In this document: positions 50,947-58,186 of the stretch, piece after piece | Position numbering within the stretch: the stretch's first letter is position 1 | Layout: each line of letters begins with the position of its first letter | Source of the DNA: Paenibacillus antibioticophila | GTDB lineage: Bacteria; Bacillota; Bacilli; Paenibacillales; Paenibacillaceae | DNA length: 64,000 bases | Direction: 5' to 3' | Assembly: GCF_000455265.1 (NCBI RefSeq) | Contig: NZ_HG005139.1 | Location: 1,930,376-1,994,375, forward strand | The notes under the pieces: generated by a model | What the model was told of the DNA's origin: nothing | The model's database searches: none | Seen by the model: the letters and a program-made list of their open reading frames with translations, nothing else | Program-made: the position numbers and the translations under genes

Positions 50947-51120
50947 GTCTGTTTTTTCAGAATGGCTGAGTTTTTTGCGAATCTAACTGCACTCTATACA
51001 GCTATTTTTAAATGCAGAGCGAAAGTTCAGAAATTAGGTGGCACCTTTGTTCCCTTTACCCGCATAGCGGCTGGTTTTCTGTTTCACACGCTTCGCGTGC
51101 TCAACTAGCTAAAGCCGCAA

Positions 51121-51158
51121 TAAAAAATCCCCCGAAGCCATCGGCCTCGGGGGATTTC
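51121..51158 (-). terminator. Terminator of glnRA
   Basis: AAATCCCCCGAGGCC / GGCTTCGGGGGATTT stem with a long T-tail on the minus strand, 5 bp past the glnA stop. Confidence 0.92.
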
Positions 51159-51162
51159 TCGA

Positions 51163-52491
51163 TTAATACAAAGTCATATATTGATCTCTTTCCCAGTTGT
51201 GAACTTGCGTGCGGAAGATATCCCACTCAATTTCCTTCAATTCGAAGAAGTGGGTCAGGGCATGATCGCCGAGCGCTTCCGTAATGACCTCATTGCGGAT
51301 CAATTCGTTAATCGCTTCCTTCAGGTCAACCGGCAAGCTAGGGATTCCCTCTTCGATTCTTTCCTCTTCGGACATTACATAGATGTTGCGATCCACCGGA
51401 TCCACCAGCGGAAGCTTGTTCTTAATGCCGTCCAGGCCTGCCTTCAGCATAACCGCCAAAGCAAGGTAAGGGTTCGCAGCAGGATCCGGATTACGAACCT
51501 CAATCCGTGTGCTCAGTCCGCGCGATGCAGGAATACGAATCATTGGGCTGCGGTTGCTGGAGGACCAGGCAACATAGCAAGGTGCTTCATAACCAGGAAC
51601 CAAACGCTTATAAGAGTTGACGGTCGGATTAGTGATCGCCGCAAATGCACGAGCATGCTTCAGAACACCCGCCATGTAATGGCGAGCCTCTTGACTCAGT
51701 CCCAGCGCATCGCTTTCCTCGTAGAATGCATTTACATTGCCGCGGAACAACGACTGGTGACAGTGCATGCCCGAACCGCTAACGCCAAACAGCGGCTTCG
51801 GCATAAATGTCGCATGCAGTCCATGCTGACGGGCAATGGTCTTTACAACCAGCTTGAAGGTTTGAATTTGGTCTGCAGCTTTAACCGCATTTGCATATTT
51901 AAAATCAATTTCGTGCTGACCAGGGGCAACTTCATGGTGAGACGCTTCGATTTCAAAGCCCATCTCTTCCAGAGTCAATACGATTTCACGACGGCAGTTC
52001 TCGCCAAGATCCGTAGGAGCAAGGTCAAAGTACCCGCCCTGGTCATTCAGTTCCATGGTTGGATTGCCTTTTTCATCCGTCTTGAACAGGAAGAATTCCG
52101 GCTCAGGACCCACATTCATGGAAGTGTAGCCCATTTCCTCAGCTTCACGCAGTACGCGCTTCAGAATCCCGCGAGGATCGCCGGCAAAGGGAGTGCCGTC
52201 CGGCATATACACATCACAGATCAGACGAGCAACGCGGTCTTCTGCTACCCAAGGAAATACAACCCAAGTATCCAGATCCGGGAAAAGATACATATCGGAT
52301 TCTTCAATGCGTACATACCCTTCAATGGATGAACCGTCAAACATCATCTTGTTATCAAGCGCCTTTTCCAGCTGGCTCACCGGGATTTCAACGTTCTTGA
52401 TCGTACCGAGCAGATCCGTGAACTGCAAGCGGATAAAGCGAACATTCTCTTCTTTGGCAATACGTATAATATCTTCTCTAGTGTAACCCAA
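51163..52491 (-). CDS. glnA: Glutamine synthetase (type I-alpha)
   Basis: Makes glutamine from glutamate, ammonia and ATP. 442 residues. Segments: [37 protein letters not shown], metal and substrate site [44 protein letters not shown]. Length and the lack of the adenylylation-loop sequence fit the Gram-positive I-alpha form, which is feedback-inhibited and in turn controls GlnR. The start is TTG 52491, with GGGGAGAG 6 nt upstream; no ATG fits. It is 18 bp after glnR and shares its promoter. Confidence 0.97.
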   Translation of the reverse strand: MGYTREDIIRIAKEENVRFIRLQFTDLLGTIKNVEIPVSQLEKALDNKMMFDGSSIEGYVRIEESDMYLFPDLDTWVVFPWVAEDRVARLICDVYMPDGTPFAGDPRGILKRVLREAEEMGYTSMNVGPEPEFFLFKTDEKGNPTMELNDQGGYFDLAPTDLGENCRREIVLTLEEMGFEIEASHHEVAPGQHEIDFKYANAVKAADQIQTFKLVVKTIARQHGLHATFMPKPLFGVSGSGMHCHQSLFRGNVNAFYEESDALGLSQEARHYMAGVLKHARAFAAITNPTVNSYKRLVPGYEAPCYVAWSSSNRSPMIRIPASRGLSTRIEVRNPDPAANPYLALAVMLKAGLDGIKNKLPLVDPVDRNIYVMSEEERIEEGIPSLPVDLKEAINELIRNEVITEALGDHALTHFFELKEIEWDIFRTQVHNWERDQYMTLY

Positions 52492-52509
52492 ACCAATCTC
52501 TCCCCATGT

Positions 52510-52923
52510 TTATAATTTGAAAAAGCTGGACAGTTCTCCCTGGATCAACGATACCTGACCCGGCCGTGTTCCTCCAGTTAATAACTGCTGCTTTAACATC
52601 CGGTACAGTTGGGAATCAGACATTTCCTTCCGCTTCACTTCGGTATCCTTCGTAATTACGGTAGCCTCTTGAGAATCCTTGGTCATCGGGTTCATCACCT
52701 GCTTGATGCCGGCAATGTTAACCCCTTTATCAATAAGACCCTTGATCTCCAACAAGCGTTCCACATCGTTAAACGAGAACAATCGCTGATTGCCGGATGT
52801 GCGTGCGGGAACGATTAATTGATGCTGCTCGTAATAACGAATTTGCCTAGCCGTTAAATCCGTGAGCTTCATTACAATTCCAATCGGAAACAAGGCCATA
52901 TTTCTGCGAATTTCGTCACTCAT
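52510..52923 (-). CDS. glnR: MerR-family nitrogen repressor GlnR
   Basis: 137 residues. An N-terminal MerR helix-turn-helix (FPIGIVMKLTDLTARQIRYYEQHQLIVPARTSGNQRLFSFNDVERL), then a dimerisation helix, and a C-terminal tail (LYRMLKQQLL) that in B. subtilis senses feedback-inhibited GlnA. The start is ATG 52923. It represses its own promoter through the GlnR boxes upstream and probably other nitrogen genes. It is the first gene of glnRA. Confidence 0.96.
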   Translation of the reverse strand: MSDEIRRNMALFPIGIVMKLTDLTARQIRYYEQHQLIVPARTSGNQRLFSFNDVERLLEIKGLIDKGVNIAGIKQVMNPMTKDSQEATVITKDTEVKRKEMSDSQLYRMLKQQLLTGGTRPGQVSLIQGELSSFFKL

Positions 52924-52958
52924 CGCTCTCAACCTTCCAGTTAGATAATCATGTTATT

Positions 52959-53010
52959 ATTCTATGTAAAGTATCCTGACATGTCAATACTTATGTGAGA
53001 TTAACTTACA
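52959..53010 (-). promoter_or_regulatory. glnRA promoter with two GlnR boxes
   Basis: On the minus strand TTGACA (52987-52982) and TAGAAT (52964-52959) with a 17-bp spacer. Two perfect TGTNA-N7-TNACA boxes: one at 52965-52981 filling the spacer exactly, one at 52994-53010 just upstream of -35. Bound GlnR would block RNA polymerase directly. Confidence 0.93.
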
Positions 53011-53054
53011 AAAAGAAGCACCTCCCGAATTTATCAGAAAGGTACTTCTTTTTC
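53010..53054 (-). terminator. Terminator of ynbB
   Basis: AAAAAGAAGTACCT / AGGTGCTTCTTTTT stem on the minus strand, 8 bp past the ynbB stop and immediately upstream of the GlnR boxes. It separates ynbB from glnRA transcription. Confidence 0.88.
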
Positions 53055-53061
53055 AAATCTA

Positions 53062-54327
53062 TTAGCCGGAAACCTCTAATAACTTACGTTCCAGCATTAA
53101 TTGCAGCGCGGTTAAAATACCGAATTTCACATGAGAATAGGTGAGTCCGCCTTGCATATAAGCAATATAAGGCTCGCGGATCGGGGCATCTGCCGACAGC
53201 TCAAGGCTCCCGCCTTGAATAAAGGTACCGGCGGCCATGATGACCGGATGCTCATAGCCGGGCATATCCCATGCTTCCGGCACCACATGCCCATCCACGG
53301 CTGCAGCTCGCTGTATCCCCTGAACGAAGGCAACTAGTTGCTCTTCACGCCCAAAGGAAATGGCCTGAATCAAATCGGTGCGCTTGGCATCCCAAGCCGG
53401 ACGACTCAAGAACCCCGCCTTGGCAAATACAGCTGCAGCCAAAATGCTTCCCTTCACAGCTTGTCCGACCATCACCGGAGCAAGAAACAGTCCTTGGTAG
53501 ATGCCGCGGGTCGTGCCCAGCATAGCGCCAACCTCTCCGCCAATTCCAGGCGCCGTCAATCGATAAGCAGCCAATTCTACCAGCTTCGCTTTGCCGCAAA
53601 TATAACCTCCGGTCTCCGCCAAGCCTCCGCCGGGATTTTTGATTAGTGAGCCTGCGATCAGGTCAGCTCCTACCTGGGTTGGCTCCAGTTCCTCCGTGAA
53701 CTCGCCGTAGCAGTTATCGACAAACACAATACAATCAGGATGCAGACGCTTTACTCTGGCAACCATTTCCCCGATCTCGGCAACGGAGAAGGAATCCCGC
53801 CAATCGTAGCCGCGGGAGCGCTGGATTCCGATGACCTTGGTGCGATCGGTTATCTTGTCACCGACGCTATCCCAATCTACGGTGCCATCGGCAAGCAGCG
53901 GAACTTCATCATAATTGATTCCGAAATCCTGAAGCGATCCGGTGCCATCGCCCGGCGTACCAATTACCTTGTGCAAGGTATCATAAGGTGTTCCTGAAAT
54001 GTACAAGAGTCCGTCACCAGGACGAAGCACCCCGAATAGCGCTGTGGCAATCGTATGCGTCCCGGAAGCAAAATGCGGGCGCACAAGCGCGGCCTCCGCA
54101 CCGAACACCTCGGCATAGACCAGGTCAAGAACTTCCCTTCCACGGTCATTGTATGCATAACCGGTCGATCCGGCGAAATGAAAGTCGCTGACCTGAAACT
54201 TCTGGAAAGCCTCGATCACCTTCCATTGATTCAAATCGGCGACCCGGTCCATCTCGCGAAACCTGTCCGTCACCTGCTCCTCCGCCTCTTGAACCCAGCG
54301 GACAATCTCTTCTGAAAATGCTGCCAT
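53062..54327 (-). CDS. ynbB: YnbB-like PLP-dependent protein (methionine gamma-lyase/aluminium-resistance family)
   Basis: 421 residues from ATG 54327, with GAGAGGG 9 nt upstream. A fold-type I PLP enzyme by sequence: FASGTHTIATALFG, a Lys-containing GSLIKNPGGGLAETGGY (probable Schiff-base Lys), IVFVDNCYGEF (Asp near PLP nitrogen). Annotated in other genomes as methionine gamma-lyase family or aluminium resistance protein; the reaction is not known. Same neighbourhood as in B. subtilis: hflX, ynbB, glnR, glnA. Confidence 0.9.
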   Translation of the reverse strand: MAAFSEEIVRWVQEAEEQVTDRFREMDRVADLNQWKVIEAFQKFQVSDFHFAGSTGYAYNDRGREVLDLVYAEVFGAEAALVRPHFASGTHTIATALFGVLRPGDGLLYISGTPYDTLHKVIGTPGDGTGSLQDFGINYDEVPLLADGTVDWDSVGDKITDRTKVIGIQRSRGYDWRDSFSVAEIGEMVARVKRLHPDCIVFVDNCYGEFTEELEPTQVGADLIAGSLIKNPGGGLAETGGYICGKAKLVELAAYRLTAPGIGGEVGAMLGTTRGIYQGLFLAPVMVGQAVKGSILAAAVFAKAGFLSRPAWDAKRTDLIQAISFGREEQLVAFVQGIQRAAAVDGHVVPEAWDMPGYEHPVIMAAGTFIQGGSLELSADAPIREPYIAYMQGGLTYSHVKFGILTALQLMLERKLLEVSG

Positions 54328-54371
54328 GTTGATAATCCCTCTCCCATTCAAATTAAAACCAACTAAAAGAC

Positions 54372-55700
54372 TTAATGCTTCATGGGCTCTCCCTGATCCT
54401 CTGTAGCAAACGGAGCCAGCAAGTAAGCATATTTATCATATTCCCCCCGGCTGACATCAATCGAATAAATGGTATCCGTTTCATCATACCGGTGATTTAC
54501 GACTTGTCCAATCCTGTACAAAACCGGCGTCAAATCTCCCCTTGCTGCGGGAATCCGGAAGGTACGGAGCCCGGCTGACAGTGATTCCTGCACCGCTTCA
54601 CGGATACGGTCCATATCATCCGCATTCAAGGCGCTTACCTTCAGATAGACGCTGCCGCCATGCAGCATCTCCTTCTGCCGTTCTTCACAGAGATCCATTT
54701 TATTATAGAGCACAAGCTGCGGCTTTCCTCCCGCTCCCAGCTCATGAAGAATGCGGTCCACTACCTTTTGCTGCTCATCTCGCATAGAGGACGATGCGTC
54801 GATGACATGCAGAATCAGATCAGCCTCATTGACCTCCTCCAGCGTCGCCCGGAAGGCTGCCACCAGATCATGCGGAAGATTCTGAATAAAGCCAACGGTA
54901 TCGGTTAGCACCACTTCTCTGCCCCCGGGCAGTTCCATCGTTCGCGAGGTTGGATCCAGCGTAGCAAACAGCCTGTTCTCAATCAATACATCCGCATCTG
55001 TTAACGCTTTTAATAAAGTCGATTTCCCCGCATTGGTGTAGCCCACCAGCGCGACCTGGACAATCCCGGTTTCCTTTCTTCTGGAACGGTGCAGTTGACG
55101 ATGCCGGGTTACTTCATGAAGCTGCCGCTTCAGTTCCCCGATTCGTCTGCGAATATGCCGTCTGTCGGTCTCCAGTTTGCTCTCACCGGGACCTCGCGTT
55201 CCGATACCGCCGCCCAACCGGGACAGATTCTTGCCATGACCGGACAGTCTCGGCAGCAAATAGGTCAACTGAGCCAGCTCTACCTGGATGATCCCCTCCC
55301 GGGTTCTGGCACGCTGTGCAAAAATGTCCAGGATCAGCTGAGTACGGTCGATAATCCGCACATCAAGCAGCTGTTCCAGATTGCGCACCTGCGCTCCAGA
55401 CAGCTCTTGATCGAATATCGCCGTATTCGCTTCCTGCTCCAGAAGCAACTCCTTCAATTCCATGGCCTTGCCTTTCCCCAGCAAAAAACGGGGGTCCGGC
55501 CTGTCCCGATACTGAACAATCTGCCCGGTAACCTCTACCCCTGCCGTATCAGCCAGTTGAATCAGTTCCTCCAGTGAATTTTCCGGGGAGATCCCTTCCT
55601 TTTTCATATCCGGTGTGATCAGACTGGCTACAACCGCCCGATCGGGTTCCATCGTCCTGGTCTCATAGGTTAGTCTTGACATGACTTGATAAGCCCTCAT
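54372..55700 (-). CDS. hflX: Ribosome-associated GTPase HflX
   Basis: 442 residues. The N-terminal HflX domain (ISPENSLEELIQLADTAG ... DPRFLLGKGKAMELKELL) and a coiled region precede the G domain: G1 VALVGYTNAGKSTL, G3 DTVGFIQNLP, G4 NKMD, G5 VSALN. HflX splits stalled ribosomes and rescues them under heat stress. It overlaps the spoVK stop by 4 bp (ATGA). Confidence 0.95.
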   Translation of the reverse strand: MRAYQVMSRLTYETRTMEPDRAVVASLITPDMKKEGISPENSLEELIQLADTAGVEVTGQIVQYRDRPDPRFLLGKGKAMELKELLLEQEANTAIFDQELSGAQVRNLEQLLDVRIIDRTQLILDIFAQRARTREGIIQVELAQLTYLLPRLSGHGKNLSRLGGGIGTRGPGESKLETDRRHIRRRIGELKRQLHEVTRHRQLHRSRRKETGIVQVALVGYTNAGKSTLLKALTDADVLIENRLFATLDPTSRTMELPGGREVVLTDTVGFIQNLPHDLVAAFRATLEEVNEADLILHVIDASSSMRDEQQKVVDRILHELGAGGKPQLVLYNKMDLCEERQKEMLHGGSVYLKVSALNADDMDRIREAVQESLSAGLRTFRIPAARGDLTPVLYRIGQVVNHRYDETDTIYSIDVSRGEYDKYAYLLAPFATEDQGEPMKH

Positions 55701-56686
55701 TTCTTCTCTAGCTTCAAATCCTCAGTTCGAATCGTCATCAGCTCCAGCTTGCCCGGTGATCCGCCGCTGTATTGCTGAAGCAGCCTGACAGCCTGCTGGC
55801 GGATAGACCGCTCAATCACATTGCGGACATATCTGGCATTGCTGAATAGATGTTCCGTCTCACTTTTCTCGTGAAGCAAATGCTGCTTAATTTTGAGTAT
55901 CGCCTGAGGCATCAAAATATAATCCCGTTCCTTAACCATTCCTTCAGCAATTTGAATTAATTGATCGATCGAGTAATCCGGAAAATCCATCTGAATCGGA
56001 AAACGGGAGGGCAGACCTGGATTTGTAGCCAGAAAGAAATCCATTTCATCGGAATACCCAGCCAAAATCAAGATGAATTGATTCTTCTGATCCTCCATCG
56101 CTTTTACAAGCGTATCTATCGCTTCCTTGCCGAAATCCTTTTCTCCGCCGCGAGCCAGGCTATAGGCTTCATCAATGAACAAAATGCCGCCAAGCGCCTT
56201 TTTGACCAGGTCTCTCGTCTTCTGTGCGGTATGTCCGATATATTCGCCGACAAGATCCGCTCTCTCCACCTCGATCAAATGTCCCTTGCTGAGAACTCCC
56301 ATCCGCTGAAACATTTTGGCCACGATTCTTGCTACCGTAGTCTTTCCTGTTCCCGGGTTCCCCTTAAACACCATATGAAACACCTGAGGATCTGAAAGCA
56401 GACCTGCCTCTGAGCGCATTGCCGCAATTTGCAGCAGAGCAAATATCTCAAACATGAATTCCTTAATATGATCCAGACCAACTAGGCCGTCTAATTCCTT
56501 TTGAAGCTCGTGAAACAGGTTTTGCTGCTGCGAATTGCCCTTGGCCCCCGCGACCTGCTGCCCCTCACTCTCTTGTGTCTGAGGCTGGGATACAACCGGA
56601 GGCTCGGAACTTCGAAGAATGACATTGATCTGTCTTGAAGGTCGCTCTTCAGGAAATCCGTTTCTGGCCACAACACGTCCTGACAT
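55697..56686 (-). CDS. spoVK: Stage V sporulation protein K (AAA+ ATPase)
   Basis: 329 residues. Polar N-terminus (about 1-85), then an AAA+ module of the CbbX/SpoVK type: ELDGLVGLDHIKEFMFEI, Walker A FKGNPGTGKTTVARI, Walker B GGILFIDEAYSLARG, sensor region ILAGYSDEMDFFLATNPGLPSRF. In B. subtilis spoVK acts in the mother cell in spore maturation. It places the organism among endospore formers. It is followed directly by hflX. Confidence 0.94.
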   Translation of the reverse strand: MSGRVVARNGFPEERPSRQINVILRSSEPPVVSQPQTQESEGQQVAGAKGNSQQQNLFHELQKELDGLVGLDHIKEFMFEIFALLQIAAMRSEAGLLSDPQVFHMVFKGNPGTGKTTVARIVAKMFQRMGVLSKGHLIEVERADLVGEYIGHTAQKTRDLVKKALGGILFIDEAYSLARGGEKDFGKEAIDTLVKAMEDQKNQFILILAGYSDEMDFFLATNPGLPSRFPIQMDFPDYSIDQLIQIAEGMVKERDYILMPQAILKIKQHLLHEKSETEHLFSNARYVRNVIERSIRQQAVRLLQQYSGGSPGKLELMTIRTEDLKLEKK

Positions 56687-56728
56687 CTATGGATCACCTC
56701 TAACCAATGGAATAGCTTATAGAGAGTT

Positions 56729-56753
56729 TGTTCAAAAGGCGATTTTTGAACAC
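56729..56753. repeat. Minimal relic of repeat family B (both terminal arms)
   Basis: GTTCAAAA ggcgat TTTTGAAC(ACG) is a tight inverted repeat matching the two ends of repeat B with the whole interior gone. It lies in the 110-bp gap upstream of spoVK. Confidence 0.6.
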
Positions 56754-56799
56754 GCTTATAGAATGTATTCTCTCTTCTGCTCCGTTATTAGAAGTTTTG

Positions 56800-57471
56800 C
56801 TATTTCCAGCCCAAAGCGAGTCTGATCTGATCCATCTTCCACTTCGTGTAAGCCAAGACCTCCCGCAGGACAGTCTGATTAGGCTTCAGAACCTTCGTCT
56901 CCGTTAAGGATAGTCCCGGGCGATCATAATTCAGCACCTCTGCAATCTCATAGGCCCGGTTTCCATGATAGGTATGTGTGATAATGATTGATGATTTCAG
57001 GCCATGCTCCTCCATGATCTCCTGGCTGAACAACAAATTCTCATAGGTGCTTGTTGCTTCATTCTCCAGCAACAGCGCGTCCTCGGGGACGCCCTGTGAG
57101 ATCAGAAAGTTCGCCATACCTTCTGCCTCTGTATACTTGTATTCCGGCTTATCCAGTCCGCCGGTCAGTATGATTTTTTCAAACCTGCCTGCTTCATAAT
57201 CTGCCAACGCCTGATTGAGACGCTCCTGCAATCCGGGACTCGGCGTATCTCCCCACATAGAGGCTCCAAGCACGATCCCTGCATCGGCTGGCTCCTGGTC
57301 ATATCTGCTGATTGCCGGATTCCGGTCTATACTGCCGATTTGATACAGGCAAAATACGATCCACAGCAATCCGGCCAGCACACAGCACACAAGAAAAAGC
57401 AGGAGACGTCTACGCAACCTGCTTGTCCTCCGCCTAGATCCCCTTGCAACCGGACTAATCCGATAATCCAT
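56800..57471 (-). CDS. YdcF-like DUF218 membrane protein
   Basis: 223 residues from ATG 57471 (GGGAGGT 4-5 nt upstream). A basic Arg-rich N-terminus, a membrane helix (LLLFLVCCVLAGLLWIVFCLYQI, about 29-51), then an extracytoplasmic DUF218 domain: DAGIVLGASMWG, ILTGGLDKPEYKYTEAEGMANFL, EATSTYENLLFS, IITHTYHGNRAYEIA. Homologues include SanA/YdcF/ElyC, linked to envelope integrity; the activity is unknown. It overlaps the upstream gene by 17 bp. Confidence 0.88.
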   Translation of the reverse strand: MDYRISPVARGSRRRTSRLRRRLLLFLVCCVLAGLLWIVFCLYQIGSIDRNPAISRYDQEPADAGIVLGASMWGDTPSPGLQERLNQALADYEAGRFEKIILTGGLDKPEYKYTEAEGMANFLISQGVPEDALLLENEATSTYENLLFSQEIMEEHGLKSSIIITHTYHGNRAYEIAEVLNYDRPGLSLTETKVLKPNQTVLREVLAYTKWKMDQIRLALGWK

Positions 57472-58033
57472 CTTTACCTCCCGCTCGCGGTGAACCCAAC
57501 TCAAGAACAAGTCTCTTGAAGTCCTCCAGAGACATCGAAAAATAGGGGAACCGATGAGCGCGGATCTCCCCAAGCAGCTCGCGAGCTGTCTCTGTCGCCA
57601 GGTCATAATCTTTCACCGTAATCAAGCCTCTGCCTAAAGCATCGTCAAGCTCATCCTCATCCAGCAGGAAGACCTCTCCATTTCGAAGCACTACAATATC
57701 CAGATACAAATCATCGAACCAGGGCACGCCTTGATCCGTAACCCCCTGGGTTTTGCATACATCAATATACCATTCCACAATCTCGCCTTGATTATCAAAC
57801 ATCGCAGTAACGATAAAGTGTGCCCCCTTCGGATAATACTGGAGCCAGGTGTAGCCCTTGTCGGCAATACGGAACGTATGCCCTCCATAGGTTTTCCAGA
57901 GGGGGTCTCTCAAGGCATGGATATTATACAGCGTTATGTAGCCTGTAAATGCTTCGCTTTCCACATATTTGGATTTGAACTGGCGCTGGGTTATGCGCCG
58001 CCAATTCGCACGGTCTCCGAATTTTCTCTTCAT
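57455..58033 (-). CDS. DUF402 protein, YgaC/Ntdp-like nucleoside phosphatase
   Basis: 192 residues from ATG 58033 (AAAGGG upstream). DUF402 motifs: TWLQYYPKGAHFIVTAMFDNQGEIVEWYIDVCK, GVPWFDDLYLDIVVLRNGEVFLLDEDELDDAL. Characterised relatives hydrolyse nucleoside tri- and diphosphates or fluorinated nucleotides (FomD); which applies here is not known. It is followed, with 17 bp overlap, by the DUF218 gene. Confidence 0.85.
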   Translation of the reverse strand: MKRKFGDRANWRRITQRQFKSKYVESEAFTGYITLYNIHALRDPLWKTYGGHTFRIADKGYTWLQYYPKGAHFIVTAMFDNQGEIVEWYIDVCKTQGVTDQGVPWFDDLYLDIVVLRNGEVFLLDEDELDDALGRGLITVKDYDLATETARELLGEIRAHRFPYFSMSLEDFKRLVLELGSPRAGGKDGLSD

Positions 58034-58123
58034 AGGCTGATCCCTTTCAACACAATGTATAATCAGCTTACCATATTTGATAGGGAGTCTCAAAAATGAA
58101 ATTTGGAATTCATAGGTTGTCAT

Positions 58124-58162
58124 AAAAAAACAGGCATCAGCTTGAAAGCCGATGCCCTGTTC
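58124..58162 (-). terminator. Terminator of the penicillin-binding protein gene
   Basis: ACAGGGCATCGGC / GCTGATGCCTGT stem with TTTTTTT on the minus strand, 25 bp past the stop. Confidence 0.92.
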
Positions 58163-58186
58163 TACTTATGCCTATAGCGAAAGTGA

